DNA of 6,403 nt from Bacteroidales bacterium (GCA_900769345.1 CAAGGJ010000121.1:1-6403); one strand, 5' to 3'; positions 1 to 6,110 are shown, counted from the first letter of the stretch. Notes: a model not told the origin generated them from the sequence alone. Program-made: numbers and translations.

Positions 1-115
1 GGCTTCCTTCAGATTCCACCTCGCGATGGACACCCTTGCCTTGGGCTATAGCCTTCCCGCTATTAGGGTGGCTTCGGGACTTGCACCCGTTAGACAATGC
101 TCATGACGAGCGTAC
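1..115 (-). mobile_element. 5' end of a group II intron (domain I), probably group IIC-like, cut by window edge
   Basis: Read on the minus strand from 115 to 1, this stretch resembles domain I of bacterial group II introns, especially the IIC intron of Oceanobacillus iheyensis as I remember it. Shared blocks are the hairpin CGGG-TGCAAGT-CCCG, the run AAGGCAAGGGTGTCC, a CCATC-GCGA-GGTGG hairpin with a GNRA tetraloop, and GGAATCTGAAGGAAGC. The order and spacing fit the start of such an intron. The likely first base is position 115, giving GTACG instead of the usual GTGYG. Only 115 nt are visible, so the EBS sites, the intron-encoded reverse transcriptase/maturase (if any), domain V and the 3' end cannot be judged. 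The intron begins 10 nt after the base of an intrinsic terminator stem, the kind of site group IIC introns are known to favour. It may be complete or a fragment. Confidence 0.8.
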
Positions 116-119
116 TACC

Positions 120-151
120 AAAAAAGGGCGCCTCAGTAATGTGAGACGCCC
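120..151 (-). terminator. Intrinsic terminator of the OmpA-family lipoprotein gene
   Basis: The minus strand has a 10-bp stem, GGGCGTCTCA (151-142) pairing with TGAGGCGCCC (135-126) with one G-T wobble, around a 6-nt loop, followed by six T residues (125-120). It lies about 40 nt after the stop codon of the lipoprotein gene. On the plus strand four T follow the stem (152-155), so it might also work weakly in that direction. A group II intron begins immediately downstream. Confidence 0.92.
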
Positions 152-192
152 TTTTGCAATTTATCTTTCGATATTTCTATCGCTTTCATATA

Positions 193-912
193 TTACTGAA
201 GTGTACCTTCGTTAGCAGCCTTAATCATTGCTTCTGAAGCATATAGATAAACTTCTACACGGCGGTTTTGCTGCTTGCCGGCTGCAGTTGAGTTGTCGGC
301 TACAGGATATTCTTCGCCAAGACCTTCTATGCTCTTAATCTGGTTGTTGTTTACGCCAAGACCCAAGAGATAGTTAGATACTGATTGTGCGCGTTGGAGC
401 GACAAAGTTTTGTTCTTTTCGGCACTTTGTGCTGCTGTGCAACCCTTCCAACCGGTGTTGTCGGTGTAACCTACTATAGCTACGTCCATATCGGCGTTTT
501 GCTTGAGCACGTTGTTAGCAAACTCAGTGAGCGACGACTTAGCTGCGCTTTGCAGTGTAGAACTGCTTGTAGCAAAGAGGATACCGCTTTCGAAGGTAAC
601 CTTAACTGCTTGAAGACCGTTTGCATCGGTGATTGATTCAACCTGTGCATTCTTGATTGCTTCTGCTTCTGCTTTAGCCTTATCCATCTTCTTGCCGATG
701 AGCACACCTGCTGTTGCGCCTACTGCTGTGCCAATTACGCCACCAATAGCTGCGCCCTTGCCCTTACCGATCAATGCACCGATACCTGCACCAAGTGCTG
801 CACCGCTACCCGAACCGATAATAGCACCCTTTTGGGTGTTATTGAGCGAGCCACATGCTGTAGTACCGAGAAGCAACAATGCGCTCAATACCAAACTTAA
901 AATCTTTTTCAT
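193..912 (-). CDS. OmpA-family lipoprotein with glycine zipper, peptidoglycan-binding
   Basis: 239 residues. Residues 1-20 form a lipoprotein-type signal peptide (MKK, then a Leu/Val-rich core) ending in TTAC with Cys20 as the probable lipidated residue; the -3 residue is Thr, so the lipobox is loose. Residues 29-74 are a glycine zipper (repeated GxGxGA and GxxIG motifs), which may insert in or pack against membrane. Residues about 78-90 are Ala/Lys/Glu-rich. Residues about 104-224 are the OmpA C-terminal domain, which binds meso-DAP of peptidoglycan in known members: FESGILFATSSSTL, VGYTDNTG with Asp151, LSLQRAQSV, and NRRVEVYL with Arg217/218. An unusual insertion, WKGCTAAQSAEK (155-166), sits before the LSLQRA helix. 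No acidic surface-export signal follows Cys20, so I infer that it faces the periplasm and tethers the outer membrane to the wall. It has its own promoter and terminator and no functional link to the his operon. The exact physiological role is not known from sequence. Confidence 0.93.
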   Translation of the reverse strand: MKKILSLVLSALLLLGTTACGSLNNTQKGAIIGSGSGAALGAGIGALIGKGKGAAIGGVIGTAVGATAGVLIGKKMDKAKAEAEAIKNAQVESITDANGLQAVKVTFESGILFATSSSTLQSAAKSSLTEFANNVLKQNADMDVAIVGYTDNTGWKGCTAAQSAEKNKTLSLQRAQSVSNYLLGLGVNNNQIKSIEGLGEEYPVADNSTAAGKQQNRRVEVYLYASEAMIKAANEGTLQ

Positions 913-962
913 AACTGTCTTAATTTTTTAGAATTAATTTTCACTTTAGTAAAATCTAAGCG

Positions 963-970
963 CAAAGATA
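963..970 (-). promoter_or_regulatory. Bacteroidota-type -7 promoter box for the OmpA-family lipoprotein gene
   Basis: The minus strand reads TATCTTTG, a perfect match to the TAnnTTTG -7 consensus of the Bacteroidota primary sigma factor. It lies about 50 nt upstream of the ATG at 912, leaving room for an A/T-rich leader of about 44 nt. No clear TTTG -33 box is visible at the expected distance (around 990-994). The box lies between the hisB stop and the lipoprotein start, indicating separate transcription of the lipoprotein gene. Confidence 0.7.
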
Positions 971-1074
971 CGCATTATTTTTATCATTTAGATTGTAAAT
1001 ATCGGCAATTTTGCACATTGACTTTTCAAATTATGAATAATTAATCATTCGCATTGCGCAGGTGGATTGTGGTA

Positions 1075-2214
1075 TCATATTGTTCCCTTTGTAGAGGGCA
1101 ATTGATAGCGGAAAACATCGCGTGCAACGGCACTTTTTATGGCTCTTGCCAGGGCTTTGAATATGCCTTCTATCTTGTGATGCTCGTTCTCTCCTCGGGC
1201 GCTGATGTAGAGGTTCATGGCGGCGCTGTCGCTGAGGCTCTTGAAGAAGTGATGAAACATCTCAGTGGGCATATCGCCTATCTTTTCGCGATGAAACTCG
1301 GCATCCCACACCAGCCAGCTGCGTCCACCAAAGTCGAGTGCCACAGCACAGCGGCAGTCGTCCATAGGCAGCACGAAGCCATATCGTTCTATTCCACGCT
1401 TGTCGCCGAGGGCTTTGCGAAGGGCTTCGCCAAGGGCTATGCCGGTGTCCTCGATGGTGTGATGCTCATCCACCCAAGTGTCGCCTTTCACCTTGATAGT
1501 GAGGTCGATGCCTGAGTGGCGGCCCACTTGGCAAAGCATGTGGTCGAAAAATCCTATTCCGGTGCTTATGTCGCACTTACCGGTGCCGTCGAGGGCAAGA
1601 CCGATGAGGATATCGGTCTCGGCAGTGGTGCGCTGCACACGGGCGGTGCGTGACCCGGCGCGCAGATAGTCGGCTATCCGAGCCCAATCGGGTGCCACAA
1701 GCGCCACCACATCGACCAATCCGGCTTCTGCGATGCTCTGCTGAGCCTGCTCCACATCGGGCGCAATGAGAATGCCTCGAGCACCGAGGTTTCGGGCAAG
1801 CATCATATCGGTAAGGCGGTCGCCTATCACAAAACTACCCGCAAGGTCGTAATCGCCGCCGAGGTATTTGCCCAAAAGGGCTGTTCCGGGCTTACGAGTG
1901 GGCTTATTTTCGTGCTCGAAGGTGGTGTCGATTATCACATCGTCAAATTTGATGCCTTCGCCCTCGAGTGTGCGCATTATCAAGTTATGCGGGCCCTCAA
2001 ATGTAGCGGTGGGAAAACTATCGGTACCGAGTCCGTCTTGATTAGTCACCATCACGAGTTCATAATGCATATTTTGGGCTATAAAACCCAAATTTCGCAT
2101 CACGCCGGGCAGAAATTCGAGTTTCTCGAACGAATCGAGTTGATAATCCACCGGAGGCTCCACCACGAGCGTACCGTCGCGGTCGATAAATAATGCTTGT
2201 TTCTTATTTTCCAT
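1075..2214 (-). CDS. hisB: Bifunctional histidinol-phosphatase / imidazoleglycerol-phosphate dehydratase HisB
   Basis: 379 residues from ATG 2214; an in-frame ATG at 2298 would add 28 residues with no resemblance to HisB, so 2214 is preferred. Two fused enzymes act in histidine synthesis in the cytoplasm. The N-terminal HAD phosphatase (about 1-170) removes phosphate from L-histidinol phosphate: motif I DRDGT with Asp11 and Asp13, motif II VTNQDG (56-61), motif III RKP with Lys108, motif IV GDRLTD (131-136). The C-terminal dehydratase (about 190-379) converts imidazoleglycerol phosphate to imidazoleacetol phosphate and shows the metal-binding signatures GIGFFDHML (219-227), DEHHTIED (249-256) and EHHKIEG (344-350). 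The four Cys/His zinc-loop residues of Escherichia coli HisB are replaced (Asp96, Thr98, Lys104, Thr106). The start overlaps the end of hisC by 11 nt, suggesting translational coupling. It is the last gene of the operon; no convincing terminator follows. Confidence 0.96.
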   Translation of the reverse strand: MENKKQALFIDRDGTLVVEPPVDYQLDSFEKLEFLPGVMRNLGFIAQNMHYELVMVTNQDGLGTDSFPTATFEGPHNLIMRTLEGEGIKFDDVIIDTTFEHENKPTRKPGTALLGKYLGGDYDLAGSFVIGDRLTDMMLARNLGARGILIAPDVEQAQQSIAEAGLVDVVALVAPDWARIADYLRAGSRTARVQRTTAETDILIGLALDGTGKCDISTGIGFFDHMLCQVGRHSGIDLTIKVKGDTWVDEHHTIEDTGIALGEALRKALGDKRGIERYGFVLPMDDCRCAVALDFGGRSWLVWDAEFHREKIGDMPTEMFHHFFKSLSDSAAMNLYISARGENEHHKIEGIFKALARAIKSAVARDVFRYQLPSTKGTI

Positions 2215-3241
2215 ATTCTTCGAGGGCTTTGATGAGGGTATCGTTTTCGTCTTGAGTGCCCACGGTGATACGCAGACACTGCTCACACAACTGCACACGG
2301 TGGCGATTGCGCACTATTATGCCACGTCGACACAGATATTGATATATATCGCAGGCATCGCTCACGCGCACCAGCACAAAATTGGCATCGGTAGCATATA
2401 TGTGCCTCACCACGGGAAGCTGCTGCAAGCGCGCTATCAGTGCGCTGCGTTGCTGCAGGAGCATTGCCACCCAGTCGCGCACTTGCGATTGGCATCCGAG
2501 GAGTTTCAGAGCATAGTCTTGTGTGAGTTTGTTAACATTATAGGGATATTTCACCTTATTGAAAATATCGATAATCTCACGCGACGCAAATGCCATACCC
2601 AAGCGCACAGCGGCGCTACCCCAAGCCTTCGAGAAGGTTTGAAGCACTATCAGATTGGGCAGATTGACGAGTTGGCGAAGCATGGTGGGCTGAGCCGAGA
2701 AGTCGATATACGCTTCGTCGATTACCACAATGCAATTATCGGCACGTCGGCATATATCGGCAAGCATACTGCTATCGAAGGCATTGCCGGTGGGATTGTT
2801 GGGCGAGCAAATCCAGATGGCACGCGTATTTTGGTCGATAGCAGCAATCAGCGCATCGGCATCGAGCGAAAAGTCGCTTCTGAGTGCCACTTTGCGATAT
2901 GCCACATCGTTGATATCGGCACACACCTCATACATGCCGTAACTGGGCGAGATAGCCACCACATTATCCACTCCGGGGCGGCAAAATGTGCGATACACCA
3001 TATCGATGCACTCATCGCTTCCCACGCCGAGGAATATGTTTTCCTCAGCCACGCCTTTCAGTCGGGCTATGGCGCTCTTCACCTGCATTTGCAGCGGGTC
3101 GGGATAACGGTTATAGGGCTGATTGAGAGGATTTTCGTTGGCATCGAGCCACACACTTGCCTCGCCCTTAAATTCGCTTCGCGCCGAACTGTATGGCTTG
3201 AGATTCCAAATATTCGGTCTTACCATGTCCTTGAGATTCAT
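2204..3241 (-). CDS. hisC: Histidinol-phosphate aminotransferase HisC
   Basis: 345 residues, close to the usual 350-360. This is a PLP-dependent fold-type I (class II) aminotransferase that converts imidazoleacetol phosphate plus glutamate to L-histidinol phosphate plus 2-oxoglutarate. Visible signatures are ANENP near residue 35, GVGSDECID (72-80), the cofactor-contacting SPNNPTG (146-152), VIDEAYIDF (173-181) with Asp175, and the Schiff-base lysine Lys205 in TFSKAWGSAAVRLG (202-215), then LRITVGT (323-329) with the substrate-carboxylate-binding Arg324. The first residues MNLKDMVRPNIWNLKPYSSAR fit the N-terminus expected for Bacteroidota HisC, so ATG 3241 is accepted; Met6 is a possible alternative. 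It follows hisD after a 46-nt gap and its last codons overlap hisB. The family contains paralogues with other amino acids as substrate, but the operon context settles the assignment. Confidence 0.96.
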   Translation of the reverse strand: MNLKDMVRPNIWNLKPYSSARSEFKGEASVWLDANENPLNQPYNRYPDPLQMQVKSAIARLKGVAEENIFLGVGSDECIDMVYRTFCRPGVDNVVAISPSYGMYEVCADINDVAYRKVALRSDFSLDADALIAAIDQNTRAIWICSPNNPTGNAFDSSMLADICRRADNCIVVIDEAYIDFSAQPTMLRQLVNLPNLIVLQTFSKAWGSAAVRLGMAFASREIIDIFNKVKYPYNVNKLTQDYALKLLGCQSQVRDWVAMLLQQRSALIARLQQLPVVRHIYATDANFVLVRVSDACDIYQYLCRRGIIVRNRHRVQLCEQCLRITVGTQDENDTLIKALEEYGK

Positions 3242-3287
3242 ATACTTCTGTTTGAGTGGGTTTGTATATACACATTTTGAATTGCCA

Positions 3288-4583
3288 TCACTGCATATCC
3301 TTCAATCGCACCGTCACTGCCATGCGGTGAGCCATAAGATCTTCGTTTTCCGCCATAATCTCGATGGTGGCACCTATGCCGCGCAGTCCTTGCTGAGTGA
3401 GGCGCTGAAAGGTGATTTTCTTGGTGAAACTATCGAGATTAACGCCGCTATAGGCTTTGGCATATCCGCCGGTGGGCAAGGTGTGATTGGTGCCCGAAGC
3501 ATAGTCGCCGGCACTCTCGGGCGAATACGGACCTATAAACACACTGCCGGCATTCTCCACACGCTCGGCGAGGCGTTCGGCATCGGTGGTGTTGATTATC
3601 AGGTGCTCGGGCGCATATTCATTGGCAAATCGCATTATCTCTTCATAGTCGCGAAGCACTATCACATGGCTATGACTGAGCGAACGCAGCATCATCTCGC
3701 GGCGTGGCAGACGATTCAAACAAGCTTCTATCACCGCAGGCAAACGCTCGGCAAGGCTCTCGCTCGTGGTGAGCAATATCGACTGACTGTCGGGCCCATG
3801 CTCGGCTTGCGAGAGAAAATCGCTCGCCACAAATTCGGCATTGGCACTGTCGTCGGCTATTATCATCACTTCCGACGGTCCGGCGGGCATATCTATCGCC
3901 ACAGTAGATCGGCTCACTTGCATTTTTGCCTCCATCACGAATCGGTTGCCGGGACCGAAAATCTTCGACACTCGGGGTATGCTCTCTGTGCCGTAAGCCA
4001 TTGCAGCCACGGCTTGGGCGCCTCCCACCTTATAAATCTCGGTTACGCCTGCCATTTGTGCGGCATAGAGGATGGCGGCATTCACCTTGCCATCCTTGCC
4101 GGGAGGGGTGCACATCACTATATGCCTGCAACCCGCCAATCGGGCAGGAACGGCAAGCATCAGCACAGTGGAAAACAGCGGACTATTGCCTCCGGGGATA
4201 TACAGTCCCACATTGGTGATGGGCACTGCGCGCTGCACGCACTCCACGCCGGGCATTGTGGTCACCACCACCGGTTGCATGGCTTGCGCGGCATGAAATC
4301 GCTCAATATTGCCTGCAGCCACGGCTATTGACTGTTTCAAGGCATCGTCTACCTGATGCTCGGCTTCAGCTATCTCGGCTTCGCTCACCTTGAGGTCGCT
4401 CAGCGTCACGCCATCAAATCGGGCGGCATAGTCGCGAAGCGCTTCATCGCCTCGCTCTCGCACTTGGGCTATGATTGCAGCCACCGTCTGCTCCAATTGT
4501 GCAGTGCTCTCAGCTGCGCGAGTCATCAAAGTGCCCCAAACATTCGATTCGGGATATTTTGCTATATTTATTATTTCGTTCAT
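3288..4583 (-). CDS. hisD: Histidinol dehydrogenase HisD
   Basis: 431 residues from ATG 4583. It oxidises L-histidinol to L-histidine in two NAD-dependent steps and is a zinc enzyme, active as a homodimer in characterised members. An in-frame ATG at 4619 would add 12 residues (MFPINNQLISKP), but from 4583 the known Escherichia coli HisD functional residues fall at exactly the same numbers: zinc ligands Gln259, His262, Asp360 and His419, and catalytic Glu326-His327. This supports the shorter start. Other landmarks are the substrate/NAD region YIPGGNSPLFSTV (128-140), KVGGAQAVAAMAYGT (185-199), FGPGN (209-213), the family signature around DMPAGPSEV (231-239), SQAEHGPDSQ (258-267) and GTNHTLPTGGYA (364-375). 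It follows hisG after about 48 nt and precedes hisC by 46 nt, as the second gene of the operon. Confidence 0.96.
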   Translation of the reverse strand: MNEIINIAKYPESNVWGTLMTRAAESTAQLEQTVAAIIAQVRERGDEALRDYAARFDGVTLSDLKVSEAEIAEAEHQVDDALKQSIAVAAGNIERFHAAQAMQPVVVTTMPGVECVQRAVPITNVGLYIPGGNSPLFSTVLMLAVPARLAGCRHIVMCTPPGKDGKVNAAILYAAQMAGVTEIYKVGGAQAVAAMAYGTESIPRVSKIFGPGNRFVMEAKMQVSRSTVAIDMPAGPSEVMIIADDSANAEFVASDFLSQAEHGPDSQSILLTTSESLAERLPAVIEACLNRLPRREMMLRSLSHSHVIVLRDYEEIMRFANEYAPEHLIINTTDAERLAERVENAGSVFIGPYSPESAGDYASGTNHTLPTGGYAKAYSGVNLDSFTKKITFQRLTQQGLRGIGATIEIMAENEDLMAHRMAVTVRLKDMQ

Positions 4584-4631
4584 CGGTTTTGAAATAAGCT
4601 GATTATTTATCGGAAACATATTTAATGATCA

Positions 4632-5486
4632 TCAAAGCACCATCTTTTCGATGTCGAGCACAAGTATTCCCTCGGCACCTGCCGCCTTGATGCGACCTAT
4701 CACTTCCCAGAAGTGTTTCTCGTTGACCACAGCGTGTATTGAGCACCATCTTTCATCGGCAAGCGGCAAAATTGTGGGGCTACGCATACCGGGCAATATG
4801 CCCACCACTTCGTCCACCTTGTCGCGCGGCACATTCATCAACACATATTTCTGTGTCTCGGCTGCCTTTACCGCCTCGATGCGGAAGAGCAGTTCGTCGA
4901 GTATCTCCTGATTCTCTTTCGAAAGGTTCTCGGCACGACCTATTAGCACGGCTTCGCTATTGAGCACGGTTTCCACCTCCACCAAGTTGTTGCTCACCAA
5001 GGTGCTGCCGCTCGACACGATGTCGAAAATAGCATCGGCAAGCCCTATGCTCGGAGCTATCTCCACCGATCCGCTTATCACATGTATGTCGGCATCTATA
5101 CCATTGTCTCTCAGATAGTCGCTGAGTATTTCGGGGTAACTGGTAGCAATCTTTTTGCCGACAAACCACCGCAAACCATCATATCGTTCCTGCTTGGGTA
5201 TGGCAAGCGACAAGCGGCACTTACTGAAGCCCAATTTGCGTATCACATCCACTCGTTTGCGCTTCTCGAGCACTTCATTAAGTCCAACGATGCCTATATG
5301 CGACGTCCCCGATGCCACGCTGTCGGGGATATCATCGTCGCGCAAAAACAAGAGTTCTACCGGAAAATTTCGCGATGGCACCAGCAAAGTGCGCTTTACC
5401 GCCACCAATTTGATGCCGGCTTCGCCGAGAAGCTCCATTGTCTCATCATAGAGTCGGCCTTTCGATTGTACTGCTATTCTTAACAT
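4632..5486 (-). CDS. hisG: ATP phosphoribosyltransferase HisG, long form
   Basis: 284 residues. It catalyses the first committed step of histidine synthesis, ATP plus PRPP to N1-(5-phosphoribosyl)-ATP, and in this family is feedback-inhibited by histidine. The catalytic part (about 1-205) has the periplasmic-binding-protein-like fold: SKGRL (8-12), TSHIGIVGLNEVLE (61-74) and the PRPP-binding loop DAIFDIVSSGSTL (151-163). The extra C-terminal domain (about 211-284; YVLMNVP, LPGMRSPTILPL, WCSIHAVV, GAEGILVLDIEKM) is the ACT/PII-like regulatory domain of the long form, so no HisZ partner is expected. ATG 5486 is the only start giving the standard MLRIAVQSKGRL N-terminus. It is the first structural gene of the operon, about 70 nt after the attenuator terminator. 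No Shine-Dalgarno sequence is obvious; the region before the start is A-rich. Confidence 0.97.
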   Translation of the reverse strand: MLRIAVQSKGRLYDETMELLGEAGIKLVAVKRTLLVPSRNFPVELLFLRDDDIPDSVASGTSHIGIVGLNEVLEKRKRVDVIRKLGFSKCRLSLAIPKQERYDGLRWFVGKKIATSYPEILSDYLRDNGIDADIHVISGSVEIAPSIGLADAIFDIVSSGSTLVSNNLVEVETVLNSEAVLIGRAENLSKENQEILDELLFRIEAVKAAETQKYVLMNVPRDKVDEVVGILPGMRSPTILPLADERWCSIHAVVNEKHFWEVIGRIKAAGAEGILVLDIEKMVL

Positions 5487-5556
5487 AGTTGATTTTATAT
5501 AATTTTTTGTTTTTGTATTTTCAGTTTTGTGGTTTATTAGTCAACATTATTTGCAT

Positions 5557-5594
5557 AAAAAAATCCGACGCCCTGCATTTCTACGGGACATCGG
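5557..5594 (-). terminator. Attenuator terminator of the his operon
   Basis: On the minus strand CCGATGTCC (5594-5586) pairs with GGGCGTCGG (5573-5565) in a 9-bp stem with two G-T wobbles around a 12-nt loop. One further G-C and one G-T pair could close part of the loop after a C/A mismatch. The stem is followed by A and seven T (5563-5557). It lies between a His-rich leader peptide and hisG, in the position of an attenuator rather than the end of a gene. Confidence 0.88.
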
Positions 5595-5648
5595 CAATAA
5601 GTTGTTTCCACCATAGGTGGGTGATTACTTTTTAATACACACTCTGCT

Positions 5649-5711
5649 TCAGCACCCCGTGATTAGGACTCTGTGATGATGGTGCAGATGATGTGTATTC
5701 AGCATAATCAT
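5649..5711 (-). CDS. Histidine operon leader peptide (HisL-type)
   Basis: A 20-codon ORF, MIMLNTHHLHHHHRVLITGC followed by TGA, with six His codons among seven consecutive codons (positions 7, 8 and 10-13, interrupted by Leu9). It starts about 33 nt after the predicted transcription start and ends 55 nt before the attenuator terminator stem. Such a density of His codons before hisG is the hallmark of a ribosome-sensing leader peptide: scarce charged tRNA-His would stall the ribosome within the His run. A second in-frame ATG at 5705 would give an 18-residue form. No Shine-Dalgarno sequence is visible; A/T-rich sequence precedes the start, as usual in Bacteroidota. It is unrelated in residue sequence to the Escherichia coli HisL apart from the His run, so I give no symbol. 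The peptide itself probably has no function after translation. Confidence 0.85.
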   Translation of the reverse strand: MIMLNTHHLHHHHRVLITGC

Positions 5712-5750
5712 ATTTTTAGTTAATTTCTTACTATCTTATCTTTTATTTGG

Positions 5751-5758
5751 CAAATTTA
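5751..5758 (-). promoter_or_regulatory. Bacteroidota-type -7 promoter box for the his operon
   Basis: The minus strand reads TAAATTTG, matching TAnnTTTG. It predicts a start of transcription near 5745 and a leader of about 33 nt before the leader-peptide ATG at 5711. At the normal -33 distance the sequence is T-rich without a clean TTTG. TTTTG motifs occur closer (within about 13-17 nt), so the -33 element is uncertain. Confidence 0.6.
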
Positions 5759-5818
5759 TAACAAACAATCCAAAATAAAAAATTTTTTCTTGCAAATTAT
5801 CACTATTCTTCACAAAAA

Positions 5819-6075
5819 ACGGTGATGTTGTTTTAACACGGATTTACACAATGGGGGTGGGATTTAAGACGGATTTCCAAAAATAATTTTTTAGAAAACG
5901 GATTTCCATAATGGTGATGGTTTTAACCCGAATTGCTAAATATTTACCTCACACAGATCTAACAGATTGATTTATTCAGCAGATGCTGTGGTTTTTATAA
6001 ACACGGATTTACACAAGAATAGGTAATTTGCACACGGATTTCCACAATGCTGCTGGATTATCTGCTAATCTGTGA
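5819..6075. repeat. Degenerate tandem repeats, about 30 bp period, core ACGGATTT
   Basis: Five exact copies of the 8-mer ACGGATTT start at 5838, 5869, 5898, 6003 and 6034, with spacings of 31, 29, 105 and 31. The longer unit is approximately ACGGATTTMCACAATGGTGATGG followed by TTTTAA; the tail GGTGATGNTTTTAA is also present alone at 5821-5836, and degenerate units can be followed at about 5927 and 5953-5966. Sequence around 6060-6090 (CTAATCTGTGAGAG, TTGTGAAG) may be decayed copies. The block is AT-rich, contains no credible gene, and lies just upstream of the his promoter. Similar CACGGATTTMCAC-type runs occur, as I recall, between genes in Bacteroidales. Function is unknown; it is too degenerate for a CRISPR array. 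Confidence 0.7.
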
Positions 6076-6110
6076 GAGATTGTGAAGTATTTTGTGAAAA
6101 TAGGTGTTCT

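Larger units (their letters stand above)
5557..5711 (-). promoter_or_regulatory. Histidine-responsive transcription attenuator (leader RNA)
   Basis: The region joins a His-rich leader ORF to an intrinsic terminator before hisG, with several mutually exclusive pairings visible. (1) Leader segment ACGGG(G) at 5660-5655, inside the last codons, is complementary to (U)CCCGU at 5588-5583 in the 5' arm and loop of the terminator. (2) GGGUG at 5657-5653 can pair with CACCC at 5623-5619. (3) CCACC (5620-5616) and GGUGG (5612-5608) make a small hairpin. (4) His codons CACCAU (5684-5679) are complementary to AUGGUG (5614-5609). A ribosome stalled at the His codons would leave ACGGGG free as an antiterminator; one reaching the UGA at 5651-5649 would cover it and let the terminator form. 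The layout is seen in the sequence; the mechanism is inferred from known his/trp attenuators. Confidence 0.82.
5712..6110. other. Gene-free intergenic region upstream of the his operon
   Basis: About 400 bp without any credible ORF on either strand. From the his side it holds the promoter box (5751-5758), an A/T-rich segment (about 5760-5818) with runs of A and T that could bend DNA or act as an upstream activating sequence, and then the degenerate 30-bp repeats up to about 6075. Between 6076 and 6110 nothing recognisable is seen. Confidence 0.6.

Noticed and set aside
1033..1048. AT-rich near-palindrome after hisB as an operon terminator
   Set aside because: It has no GC pairs, two mismatch positions and no following T-run; too weak to call.
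1054..1515. Plus-strand reading frame opposite the end of hisB
   Set aside because: It is a shadow of the dehydratase domain, without a family resemblance or a promoter.
2215..2298. Longer hisB start at 2298
   Set aside because: The 28 extra residues lie inside hisC and have no HisB similarity; ATG 2214 gives the normal N-terminus just before FIDRDGT.
2252..4331. Long plus-strand reading frames (2252-3280 and 3123-4331) opposite hisC and hisD
   Set aside because: They are antisense to conserved catalytic genes, show no recognisable domain, and are rich in His/Gly/Ala as expected for the reverse complement of GC-rich coding sequence.
5898..5926. CATCACCAT on the minus strand of the repeat at 5911-5920, resembling His codons
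   Set aside because: No start codon or frame leads into it; it is part of the repeat unit and lies upstream of the predicted promoter.
5838..6041. CRISPR array, because of repeats about 30 bp apart
   Set aside because: Repeat units are adjacent and degenerate, without constant-length unique spacers and without cas genes.
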